Source: Mesomycoplasma ovipneumoniae (GTDB taxonomy: Bacteria; Bacillota_I; Bacilli_A; Mycoplasmatales; Metamycoplasmataceae). Taken from it: a stretch of 64,000 nucleotides of DNA. The DNA lies in NCBI RefSeq assembly GCF_035918255.1, contig NZ_CP142136.1, positions 496,001-560,000 of the forward strand, read 5' to 3'. Positions 34,138 through 44,609 of this stretch are shown one piece after another. Numbering within the stretch: the first letter of the stretch is position 1; each line of letters opens with the position of its first letter. The position numbers were made by a program, and so were the translations under genes. The notes under the pieces were generated by a model, which saw only the letters and a list, made by a program, of their open reading frames with translations, did not search any database and was not told the origin of the DNA.

Positions 34138-35079
34138 TTAAGTTAATTTTGACTGCATTGTCAAATTTGAAACGGCTCAAAGTCAAGCTGCAGTTTCTGG
34201 AATTGCTTGTTCACTAATAACAAAATATGATTTTAAGCCTTCAGTGTGAAAATTAAAAAATCAAGCTGGATGAATTCCAGTGTATTGTCTTAATTTTGTC
34301 TCATCTTTTACAACAGAAAGTCTTAAAATCTTTATATTTGCCATTGCTTTAATTCTAGACTTACTTTTTCCTTTTGTCAATTTATCTAAATCAACTTCAA
34401 TTGAGTCAGTATCTCTTCAAACAATAGGGCTATCATCAGCTGGCGCACTGTAACTTCCACTGCGTTCAAATCATCTACCTACACCATCAACAACACTTGG
34501 AAAAGTTTCCACAGCTACCGCAGCAGCAGTGGAAACTGCTACTGCGGTAATGGCAGCTGCGACAGCATTTGAAATAAATGGAATAAAAGGTAAAAGGAAA
34601 AAGAAGGTTTTTTCAACCCGAGTTTGATTCTGAAGCTCTCTAAAGTCAAAAACATAGCCTTCTAATTTTAGTTTTGGAACACCTTCTTCAAAATAGAGTT
34701 CAGCTTTTTTGTTAACAAATTCAAGTGAAGCACTATTTAAAATTACCTCACCTTCTTGATTAATTTGAATTTCGATATCATCTAGATTAGGAGAGTCTGA
34801 ATTAGTACTTGTTTTGTTTAGTCGTGTTTGGGCTTTTTTAATATTTGCATTGATGACAAGCGAATTTTGTTGGTTTTTGGTTGAAACAATTTGCACTAAA
34901 TCATCAAAATTTACCGGTTTTTTTGAATTTGATAAATCTATATCACGAGTTTCAAGTTTAAAGTCTGAATAGCTTTTTGTATTTTGAAAGTGTCAAAGCG
35001 GCCCAAAAACACTTAGTGTCAGTGAAGTGAAAGCGAGAATATTAGTGAGAAACTTAAAAAGTTTCAATTTTTTCTTCAT
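34138..35079 (-). CDS. Membrane-anchored protein of the duplicated module
   Basis: 313 residues. The start at 35079 has a strong GGAG ribosome binding site. It has an N-terminal membrane anchor (~residues 8-30). The middle region (LVINANIKKAQTRLNK) precedes a short beta-rich stretch, and a second hydrophobic, Ala/Val-rich segment lies at ~residues 166-190. It stops at TAA (34138-34140), but the same frame continues open for ~155 further codons (33667-34137) with coding-like composition, so this may be a nonsense-truncated longer protein. Family not recognised. It precedes the 601-residue gene, and a decayed copy of the pair lies just downstream. Confidence 0.65.
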
Positions 35080-35214
35080 TTTTTCTCCTAATTAATAAAA
35101 TTCTTAATTTAAAATTATAACATGTCTTTAAGAATTTTTCTGAAAATTTCATTTAAAAATATTGCGTTTAAAAAGAATAAATTAATACAAATTAGCGCGC
35201 TAATTTTAGGAGCC

Positions 35215-35493
35215 TCTAAGAAGATGTGTTAAAATGAAACAATACAGATTCGCAGTTGAAGACAAATTTAAGAACATTAAAATTGGCAAATCTAAAGGTT
35301 AAAAATCGCAATTTTGTATTTTTAGGAAGGATTTAGACAAATTTATAAAAAAGAAAAATGCAAAATTGACACAAAGAGTCAATTTTGCATGTACACGAAA
35401 CAATTTAATAAGAAATTGCCAAAAAAGTTTGATAAATCTATGAAAAATAAATCTCTGCTAACTCAAAAAAGAAATAGAAAATTAAGGGTCTAA
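35215..35493 (+). pseudogene. 5' fragment of an older IS3 transposase, interrupted
   Basis: Aligns with the start of the intact transposase at 35539 (ATGAAACAATAC; GAAGACAAATTTAA; AATTT.ATAA) but has several stops and deletions. Its continuation is found at 36896-36995, on the far side of the younger copy. The same IS type thus inserted into itself. Confidence 0.65.
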
Positions 35494-36895
35494 GTTAGTA
35501 TATTAATTTCAGGCACATTCAAAAAAAGATGTGTCAAAATGAAACAATACAAATTCACAATTGAAGACAAATTTAAATACATCAAAATTGCCGAATCTAA
35601 AGGATTGAAAAACGCAATTTTGCAATTTGCAGAAGAATTTAGAGAAATTTATAAAAGCAAATCAAAAAGTAAAAAAGCACATAAAGAATGAATGTTGCAT
35701 ATATATGCTAATAATTTGATAAGAAATTGACAAAAAAAGTTTTATAATAATGATATGAAAAGTTTGATAAGTGTTCGTGGGAAAATCAAATCACCGCGTA
35801 AACCAAAAAGGAAATATACAATTAACGATCTTTCTGAAAACGATCGTGAAATTTATCAAGAAATAATGGAGAATGTTCTTAGAAGATACGGGGTTGACCC
35901 CGCAATTGTTCTTGAGGAGCTCAAAAAGCGAAAGCAAGAACAAGAAAAAGATAAAAACAAAATCGAAAATTCCACTAGAATTTGTAGTGTTTTCAATATT
36001 AATCGCAGTTCGATTTATGAGAAAATAAGGGTAAAAAAACCACCAAAGAAAATGATTTATGATGAAAAATTACTTGAGTGAATTCGTGAAAATTTCATTT
36101 TAAATTGAAAAGTTAAAGGGCGCGACGTCCTATATAATATTTACAAAAATCAGGGAAATTATGTATCCACGTACGTGTTTCAAAAACACTACGAATTTTT
36201 AGGATTAAAATCACTAGCTTATAAAAGGCAAGGAAAAACAGCGCCAAAAGAGAAAAAGTTTACGCGAATTTGGACTGAAGATCATATCAAAGGTGAATTT
36301 AGCTCAGAAAATTTTGGTGAAAAATGGTTTGCTGATATTAAATTTATCAAAATTAACAACGAATGATTTTACCTACACTCAATTATTGAAACAAAATCCA
36401 ATTACCTGCTAAATTTTTCAATTTCTAAAACTAGATTTTCAGAAGAAACTATAAACTTAGTAAAAGAAACGATCAAAAAGTATAATATTAAACCAAAATT
36501 TTTCCATTCAGATCATGGTGTGGAATATGCGAACTACAAATTTGCTAATTTTTTAAAGCAAAATGGTATCCAACAATCAATGTCACCAAAAGGAAATGCC
36601 CTTGCAAACCGCCCTATTGAATATTTTTACGCAGTTTTTCAACGCGAATTGCTTAATATTGAGGGCCAAAATTTTGAAAATGTGGCTACCGCTTATCAAA
36701 AAATAAGTTCATTTATTGATTGGTATAACAATGAAAGGCCTCAAAGTTGCTTATCATATAAAAGTCCAAGCTCTTATATAAGGTAAATTATTTGTCCAAA
36801 ATTTTTAAAATGAACATGCTAGAAAAAATTAACAAAAGTGGTGCAATCAAAATCATAGGTAAAAAACTAATTGTCTGAGATTTTTCTACTAATTT
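35494..36895 (+). mobile_element. IS3-family element, younger intact copy
   Basis: Bounded by the 17-bp direct repeat TAGAAAATTAAGGGTCT (ending near 35493 and starting near 36896). The exact ends are uncertain because no long inverted repeat is obvious. It contains one complete transposase gene and lies inside an older relic of the same IS. Confidence 0.6.
35539..36786 (+). CDS. IS3-family transposase, intact single frame
   Basis: 415 residues with TGA as Trp and no frameshift. The N-terminal ~100 residues form the DNA-binding part. The YTINDLSENDREIYQEIMENVLRRYG segment and a Lys/Glu-rich helix follow, then the HTH_21-like region. The integrase core has ADIKFIK (D), FHSDHGVEYA (D) and the E in ANRPIEYFYAVFQREL. 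The usual DN before the Glu is changed to AN. The C-terminal end is FIDWYNNERPQSCLSYKSPSSY. Similar to transposases of the mycoplasmal IS1221/IS1138 type. Two relics of the same family lie nearby (28886-29175 and 35215-36995). Confidence 0.88.
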
Positions 36896-36995
36896 AGAAA
36901 ATTAAGGGTCTTTCTGAAAAATGATAGTGGAATTTATCAAGAAAAATGGAAAATGTTCTTAGAAGGACGAGGTTGATGCTCAATTATTTGTGTCT
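36896..36995 (+). pseudogene. Internal fragment of the older IS3 transposase
   Basis: Matches bases ~35828-35915 of the intact transposase (CTTTCTGAAAA, GAAATTTATCAAGAAA, ATGTTCTTAGAAG). It continues the relic broken off at 35493. Past ~36995 the sequence is AT-rich with no gene up to pgmB. Confidence 0.6.
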
Positions 36996-37037
36996 GAATT
37001 TGTTTAGTAATTTGTTATTTAAAAAAGATTTTTTTGA

Positions 37038-37700
37038 TTAGTTGTTTAAAACTGTTAAAATATGGTCAATTTTAAGCTGATCTGTTGATGAAAATCAAAA
37101 ATCAGCTTGATTAAATTCACTAAATTGATCCAAAGAAACAACAACTGATCTCATTTTTGCGCTTTTTATTGATAAAAACCCTGAAAGAGAATCCTCAAAG
37201 CCAATGCAATTTTCGGGATTTAGAGACAATCCTTCTGAAGCCAATAGAAAAATATCCGGCGCTGGCTTAGGTTTTTTGATTTTCTTAGGATCAGCAATAT
37301 AGTCAAAAAAAGCAATAATTCCAAGTTTTTCTAAAATTAAAGGGGCATTAAGACTACTTGAGGCTAGTGCAATTTTCAATTTTTTACTTTTTGCCTTTGT
37401 TAATAAATCTAATATTCCTGGCAAGAGATGGTCTTTATTTAGATTTTCAAGTAATTCTAAGTAAATTTCATTTTTTTTAAAACAGACATCATCAATTTTT
37501 TGTTCATCTCAGGTCAGTTTTTTTAGTTCTAAAATTGCTTTTAGCGTTTCTTTTCTTGAGAGTCCTTTTAATTGGGCATTTTCAGACTCACAAAAGTCAA
37601 TATTTTCTGCTAAAAGTGATTGTTTTCAGGCTAAAAAATGTAATTGGGCAGTGTCTGTTATTATTCCATCCAGATCAAATATCAGTCCTTTAATTTTCAT
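37038..37700 (-). CDS. pgmB: Beta-phosphoglucomutase
   Basis: 220 residues, the normal length of the enzyme. It is a HAD-family phosphotransferase converting beta-glucose-1-phosphate to glucose-6-phosphate. The nucleophile motif FDLDGIITDTAQLHFLAW (Asp8, Asp10) is exact for the family. The cap-domain motif LKGLSRKETL, the SSSLNAP region, the Lys in KKIKKPKPAPDIFL and GFEDSLSG complete the active site. It starts 11 bases inside the end of the GH65 phosphorylase gene, whose product it uses, and is the last gene of the glucan operon. Confidence 0.94.
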
Positions 37701-40062
37701 GGTTTATTGCAAAAAAATGCACGCTTTCTATAAGTTCTTCTTGATTATTTATTCAAATTTTTACAGGTTTTTTATTAAAATTTTCAACCCTAAAAGTTGA
37801 GTGATCAATTCTTACTTGTAAATTTGCACCTTGAAAACTAAAGTTATAAATTAATGAATTTCACTGTTTTGGTAAATTAGGTTTTAAATGAATTTTATGG
37901 TCAAAATAAGTTAGACCACCAAAGCCAAAAACAACCATTTGCCAAATTGCAGCAAGCGATCCGGCATGAATTCCAGCATCAGAACTTTTCATGTTTTGGC
38001 CTAAATCAATGTTAATTCCGTATTTAAAAAGTTGATAAGCTTTGTCAATTTTGTTAAGTCTTATTGCTTCAATTGCATAAGTTGCCGCCGAAAGTGAAGA
38101 GTCATGTGTTGTAATTTCCTCATAAAAATCAAAGTTTTTTGCTCTAACTTCTTCAGAATAGCACTCAGGAAAAAGGTATAAAAGTAAAACAACATCAGCT
38201 TGTTTAACTAGTTGGGATGCAAGAATTTTTTGTCCTTTTACAAGTGAAAAAAGTTTTTTTCCTGCATCACCAAGCATTTTAAATTCGCTAATATCGTTTC
38301 GTTCTAGCTCTAAAAAGCTGTCATTTTCGGCGATAATTAGCTCTGAATTTTGCTTTTGTTGGACTAAATTTTGAGCAACATTTTTGATTTTTTCAAAATC
38401 AATTTTATAAGGAATTTTTCTAAGAACCTCAGCAAATACTGGAGTATTTTTTATTTTTTCAAAATAAAAAAGTGCTAAATCAAGGTTATATTTTGCCATT
38501 GCGTTAATATAGGCTGAATTGTTAATATTTCCTTTGTATTCATTTGGACCCATTACATCATTAATTTCAAATTTTCCGTTAATGTTTTTCTCAGCCCGAT
38601 TAGTGTAAAATCAAGCAGTATCAAAAATTATTTCATAGCCGTATTTTTCCATGAAATCTTGATCCAAAGTAACAACAAAATATTGTTGAATTGCATATGC
38701 AATATCAGCTGAGACATGTATTTCTTGACGGGCAGAGGCAATTGGGACTTGTTTTCCAGAAATTATATCAACTTGACCTCAAATTGGACAAACCTCACCA
38801 TCTTTAGGCAGGGCCATCTCTCAGGGAAATTGGGCTCCTTCAAGGTTAGATTCTTGAGGTCTAAGTTTAACAGAAGCAGCTTTTTTTCGGGCAGCCTCTA
38901 AGCCTTTATAACGATAAATTAATAAATTTCTGACAACATTAGGTTCAACAAAAAGATAATTAGGATTAATAAAAAATTCTGAATCTCAATAAGTATGACC
39001 TTGATATCCTTCGCCAGTTAAACCTTTGGCTCCTGCGTTAATTTCGGTCGAATTTTTGCGAAAAAGTCCATTTAGATGATAAAGTCCAAAATCAAGTCCA
39101 AGCTGGTCAAATTGGGAATTTGAGTCAATTTTGACAAGAAATTTTTGTCATAAATTTTTGTCTAAGGCTTGGCTTGATTCTAAAAAAGACTCATGAAAAT
39201 CGGCGTTTAGTAAAGTTTTTAGTGTTAAATTTGCTTGTTTTTCAAGCTCTAAATCTTCAATTAAATTTTCTGAATCATCAATGGAAGTATGAACTGACAT
39301 TAATTTTATCAGACTTATTTTTGTTCCTTTTTTGAATTTTCCTTTGATTCGAAACAGTATTAGTCGTCTTGAGGCATCAACTTGAAAATTGTCATCTCCA
39401 GGTTTTATTCTTTGACCATTGACTTCAAAGTGGCAAACTAAATTGTGAATAACTAACAAATTTGAGCTAGTTGAACGTTGTTTTAACTGCAGAGCGTTTT
39501 CAAAAGGGCGAAATTTTTCACCTTCGGCAAAATGTTGAGTTCCTGTGTTTGTGTTTTGGGCATTAATTTGCGGGCGAAATTCAATTTGAACATATTCATT
39601 TTCAGGACTAACTTCAAGAATTTCAACATCAATTTTTTGGGCATAAAAATTGAGGTTCTGATGTGAGACAAAACGAAAAGTGTCGATTTTTATAGTGTTT
39701 TTTTGGCGAGTAAGTCTAACAAAGCGCGATAGTGATCCATTTTTTATATCAAAAACTTTTTGATATTGGTCCTCAGAATCAAGAATTAAGGGTTGTTCAT
39801 TTATAAAAATTGGGGTTGTAATTGAGTCAGCTAAATTACAAATTTCCGGAACTTCATGTTCAACATCTTTGTTAAAAACTCCACTTACAAAAAATCCTGG
39901 TTTATTATAATAATCAGGTTCTTCATCACTGCTTCTCAGACCTAAATATCCATTTGTTAAGGCAAAAATTGATTCAGTTTTTCCTGTAAATCTTCGGTCA
40001 AAGCCATTTTGAATAACTAGTTTTTTTAAATTATCATACGCTAAAAATTGATTAGTTTTCAT
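37690..40062 (-). CDS. GH65 disaccharide phosphorylase (maltose/trehalose/kojibiose type)
   Basis: 790 residues. GH65 enzymes split a glucosyl disaccharide with phosphate, giving beta-glucose-1-phosphate and glucose. Visible features are the N-terminal super-sandwich (RFTGKTESIFALTNGYLGLR), the catalytic (alpha/alpha)6 core with GYQGHTYWDSEFF, general acid Glu508 in DVMGPNEYK, and the phosphate-site residues in KQADVV and THDSSLSAATYAI. With pgmB next to it, maltose phosphorylase is most likely; trehalose or kojibiose cannot be excluded. It starts one base after the GH13 gene ends and overlaps pgmB, so the operon is tightly coupled. Confidence 0.9.
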
Positions 40063-40063
40063 T

Positions 40064-41698
40064 TTATTCCTTAATTAAAATTGACTCAAATGGGCGTAAA
40101 AAATCCTCAGGTTTTTTGAGATCTTGATATGAAGAAAGCAGCGGTTTTTGCTGAATTTTTTCGGCAAAAGGTAATTCTTTTTTTGTTAAATTTAAGTAAA
40201 AAATTAATTTTTCACCTTTAAATTCACGGCTAATTTTACAAATTCCGTCTTTAGTTATTTCTAATTTTGCTTTTGCATCAACAAGCAAATCTTTTAAGTC
40301 ATTTTTATAAAGAAAAATTAATTTTTTATAAAAATTTAAAATTGAATTTTTGTCTAAAGTTTGACTCTCAACATTCATTCGCGGGTCATCAAGGCTTGTG
40401 TTAATTCAGGCTTTTTGGCTTGAAAATCCGTTGTTTTTATCTAAATTTCAGCGCAAAGGACCTCTTCCTGAATCGCGACTGTTAATATTTGCATAAATTA
40501 ACATTTCTGATTCAGAATAAATTTTTTCTCTGTCAACAAGTGAAGCAAAAGCATTTTTCATATCAATGTCAACAAAATCTTGTCTATTTTCAAAGTAAGA
40601 ATTTGTCATTCCAATTTCTTCACCGTAGTAAATTATCGGAATTCCACGCATTGAAAAAAGTAAAAGAGCTAGTGATTTTGCTGATTCTTTTCAAAAAAAT
40701 GGATAGTCTCCTCAACGAGAAATTGCCCTGGAAGTATCATGATTTGAAAGAAAATTGCTCATTAAACTCGGACTAATTTCATCATTGTGTTGAAAAGGGA
40801 TTTGGGCGTTAATAAAATCTTGATAGTCTCAATTTGCATTAAATCCGTTTCTTCCAGTTTTGTTTGACCAGCCGATTCATCATCATGAAAAGTTAAAAAA
40901 ATTGTTAGCCAAAGGTGATTTTCCAGCCCCGTATTTTATTAATTCTTCAACAGTTATTCCGCTAGCTTCGCCAAAAGTGTAGGCATCGGGCTTATTTTTA
41001 AAGGCAAGTTCGTTAAATTTTTCAAGATATTCTTGGGCACCTTTGCATCAGGAAAAATACGGATTTTGTTCAACATTTTCAAAATTTTTAGCAACATGTT
41101 TGATCGCATCAAGACGAAAACCGCGAACTCCAAGGTCATACCAAAAATTAATAATGTCAACAAAAGCGGCTTGTGTATCTGGGTGGGCTCAATTTAAATC
41201 AACTTGGTCAGTGCTAAAAAGGTGAAAATAATATTTTTGAACGTCTGGCTGTCATTCTCAGGCTGAACCGCCAAAAATTGAAATTGCTTTTTGTTCTTCA
41301 GGGCTTAATTTTTCTCTTCAAATAAAATAATTATGCTCTTTGTTTTCAGGCCATTCAATTGCCTTTTGAAACCAGGAATGCTGACTTGAGACATGATTTA
41401 AAACCACATCAATTATTATATCTATATTTAACTCACGGGCTTTTTTTGTCAGTTTAGCAAAGTCATTAAGACTACCAAATTTAGACCAAATTGACTTATA
41501 ATCAAGAACATCATAACCGGCATCAACAAAATTAGTCTCATAAAATGGGGTTAATCAAATTGCGTCAATTCCTAAATCACTAAGATATTCAAGTTTATTG
41601 TAAATTCCAAGAATATCGCCATTTCCGTCATTATTTGCATCATAAAATGATCTGACAAAAATTTGGTATACTACTTTATCTTTTAAATTTGTTTTCAT
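40064..41698 (-). CDS. GH13 alpha-glucosidase (oligo-1,6-glucosidase / trehalose-6-P hydrolase type)
   Basis: 544 residues. The opening KVVYQIFVRSFYDANNDGNGDILGI and DAIWLTPFYETNFVDAGYDV is the oligo-1,6-glucosidase subfamily pattern. Catalytic residues are Asp ~196 in GVRGFRLDAIKHV, Glu ~242 in TFGEAS and Asp ~320 in LSNHDTSR. The enzyme removes glucose from non-reducing ends of alpha-glucosides; the precise linkage is not readable. It follows pulA with a one-base gap and precedes the GH65 gene with a one-base gap. Confidence 0.9.
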
Positions 41699-41699
41699 T

Positions 41700-43709
41700 T
41701 TAGTAAAAATTAATCCTTTTTGTTAGCAAAATAGACTGATGAGGTTGAATTAAATTGTTAATATTATTCAATTTTGAATTAAAAAGTATCTCAAAGTCAT
41801 CAAAATTATACTCATACTGATTATTTGAAAAATTGTGAATAATTTTAACACTCTGACCTTCTAAGTCAATTTGATAAATAATTAATCCTTTGTTTTTGTC
41901 AACAGTTTCAAAATTTAGACAATCTTTAATTTGCTGATTAGATTTTAGTCTAAAAAACTTGGTTTTTTGCCGAAATTCATTAATTTTGGCAAAAAAATTA
42001 AAAATTTGTTCTTCAATTTGCTTAATTTTTAAAATATCAAATTTTAAACCGTTAGTAAAATCTGTTGTCTTATAAGAATTAAAATCAAAAAAATCAGCAT
42101 TTAAAAACTCAAAAGGTGGATTTTTTTGATTTAAATTTGGATGGCAAGCTTGATAAGTTGCTCCAGAAAAATCACAAACTTTTGAAAAGCAAAACTCACT
42201 TCCGGAACTAAAAAGCACTTTTCCTTGGACAAAAGAAACTAACATCAAGGCTTGTCGGTAAGTTTCAATAAATTGTTTTTTTGTGATTTTTGGAGATGAT
42301 GACAAAATTTTATCTGCCAAAGTCGGCCCATCATGACAAGTTAAATATGACAAATTTAGACTAATTTCATTAGCAAAAAGATCATAGCGTTTTTTAGAAT
42401 GGTAAAAATCTTTAAAATCATAATCAGCAATATTTCCTGGAATTGAAGACACATAAGCGCCGAATTTTACAGCATTTTTTGATAAAATAAGACCTTTATC
42501 TGTTGGTTCATCACTGCCACGAACTGCGTTTCGAATTGTGTCATTAAAATATCCAAAATTAAAATTATTGCCTTCTTTTCCTTTTGTTAGTCTTTTAGAA
42601 AAAGGTAAATCACTAAAATCCCAAGCTTCTCCGTATAATAAAATGTTAGGATTAATTTTTCTTAGCTCTGTATCGATAATTTGAAGTGATTTTTTATCTA
42701 AAAATGAAGCTAAGTCAAAGCGAAATCCATCAACTTTATAATATTTAACAAAAAAAATGAGTGAGTCTAAAATTAGCCTAAAAGCCATCGGTTTTTGGGA
42801 GTCTAAGGGCGCAAAACCAACTGGAAAAATTTCAGCATTTTCACGATAAAAATGACCTGGGGCAACATTGTCAAAAACTGAATTTTCAAAAGTGTGATTA
42901 TAAACAACATCAAGAATTATTCCAATGTTGTTTTTGTGAGCTTGATCAACAAAATTACGGAATTCAACAATTTTTGCATAAGGGTCTTGTGGATTTGTTG
43001 AATAACTGGAATTAAGTGAAAAAAAACCAATTGGGTCATAACCCCAATTATAAACACTATAATGACCTTTTCCGTCGCCTTGGTGGAGAATAGGAACATT
43101 TTTTTGGGCAAAAGTATAGCAAGAATGGAGTGGAAGTAATTGTAAAAAGTTTAAATTCAGCTTATTTAAATAAGAAAAAATACCATTATCAATTGCTCCA
43201 ATAAAAGTTCCAGGATATTGGACTTTTTTTGAAAGCGAACTAAAATCACGAACATGGAGCTCGTAAATCTGGGCATCAATTTTGGGATCAGCTTCAAATA
43301 AGTTAATATCTGAAGGCATTTGGCCAGCTTTTTCTGAAAAAATATCAATTAAAAAGGCTTTAGGAGTTTCATTTTTAGTTCAATCAAAAGGAGCAAGGCT
43401 GAATGCATATGGATCAAGGGCGAAAGTTGCTGTCGAATTAGGGTGTTCAACCTTCAAATTATATGAATATGATTCAAAATTTTTGCTAATTTTGCAAAAC
43501 CAGGCTCCTTTTGTTTTTTTCATTTTTATTGTTTTAAAAGGGGTTGAATCTTCAAAGTGTTTATAAATTAAAAATTGAACTGAAATTGCATCAGGAGATC
43601 AAAAATAAAAATGAAACTTTTCATCTTTCAAAAACAAGCCAAGCGGTCCTAGGTATATTTTTCCGCGCGAATGTTTGCGAATTAGACTTTTTTCATAGTC
43701 AAAAAGCAT
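41700..43709 (-). CDS. pulA: Type I pullulanase (GH13_14)
   Basis: 669 residues. The N-terminal ~115 residues form a CBM48-like domain (ATFALDPYAFSLAPFDW). Then comes the pullulanase hallmark YNWGYDP (~residues 220-226). Catalytic motifs are DVVYNHT, DGFRFDLASF (nucleophile Asp), LLYGEAWDF (acid Glu) and YLTCHDGPT. It cleaves alpha-1,6 branches of glycogen or pullulan-derived dextrins. There is no signal peptide, so it acts in the cytoplasm on imported oligosaccharides. ATG at 43709 has an AGGTG ribosome binding site. First gene of the leftward four-gene operon. Confidence 0.9.
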
Positions 43710-43765
43710 GTTTACACCTAAATAATAAAAAAATTTGGCAAATTATTGGCAAAATTTAATAATTT

Positions 43766-43771
43766 AGTATA
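43766..43771 (-). promoter_or_regulatory. Possible -10 element of the pulA operon
   Basis: TATACT on the minus strand, about 56 bases upstream of the pulA ATG, in the ~430-bp divergent region (43710-44140). No better candidate was seen; the -35 is not recognisable. Confidence 0.35.
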
Positions 43772-43883
43772 ACTTGCCGAAAAATAAATGCAAAATTTAA
43801 ATTTCTATATTTAAATAATAAAAAAATTGCATTCTTGTATTTTAACATAAAAAAATTTTTTTTATTTTTTTTTATTATTTTTT

Positions 43884-43911
43884 CAAGCTTTGGCTAACCA
43901 ATAATTGCTTG
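43884..43911. promoter_or_regulatory. Nested dyad between the divergent sugar operons, possible operator
   Basis: An inner near-palindrome TTGGCTAACCAA (43890-43901) sits inside an outer 5-bp inverted repeat CAAGC...GCTTG (43884-43888 and 43907-43911). It lies midway between pulA and the transporter operon, where a shared regulator would bind. No regulator gene is present nearby. The rest of the 430-bp gap is poly-A/T with no gene. Confidence 0.35.
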
Positions 43912-44140
43912 AGATATTTTTTTACTCAGTTTCGAAGTTGGGCTAGAAAATACCATTTTTTAGTTAATCAAAAACTGGTTTTAATAGTTGGAATAATTAT
44001 ACATTAATTTTGCAAAAAATAAAGAAAAATATTGATTTTTCACAAAAAAATAATTTTATGAGACTTTTTTTACATTTTTTGAATTTTTCAATAAAAAATT
44101 ATTTTTTTTGATAAAATTAGAAAAGAGTACGTATAGACAT

Positions 44141-44578
44141 ATGACAAATTCAAAACCAACGTTAAAAACAAGGTTTCGGTATATTTTTTTAGGAAAACTG
44201 CCTCTTGAACGAAAGTACCGTCCTAAAATCATCGAATACTTTTATTTATTTATTGGAAATTTTGTAATTTCTACTTTTTGAGTATTAGTTTTATTAGCTT
44301 TTGGAAAATATGAATGGAAAATTAGCGAAAATTGAAGTCTAATTTTATCTAACGAATTTAACAGTTATTTTTGAAAATTCATAATATCTATTAGCATAAC
44401 AGCTTGAGTTGTCAATATTTTCTTATGTATTCACTTGATTTACATTCTTTCAAAAACTGAAAATTATAAATGGGTAACTTTTTTGTCAATTTTTACTAAT
44501 TTTTTTCCATTTTTTAGCTTTTTTAACTTAATTATTTCAGTTTTTGGCTTTTTTAAACACAAAATTGTTTTTAAATAG
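44141..44578 (+). CDS. Small membrane protein at the head of the sugar ABC operon
   Basis: 145 residues with three TM segments (~29-51, ~73-103, ~112-135) and a basic N-terminus (RFRYIFLGKLPLERKYRPK). The short LPLERKYRPK motif before the first span looks like a cytoplasmic docking segment. Six TGA codons encode Trp, so it is easily overlooked. It ends 31 bp before the lipoprotein gene and is probably co-transcribed. I do not recognise the family; an accessory subunit is a guess from context. Confidence 0.65.
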
Positions 44579-44609
44579 ATGTAAAAGTGTTTTTTTGAAA
44601 GGAATTATC

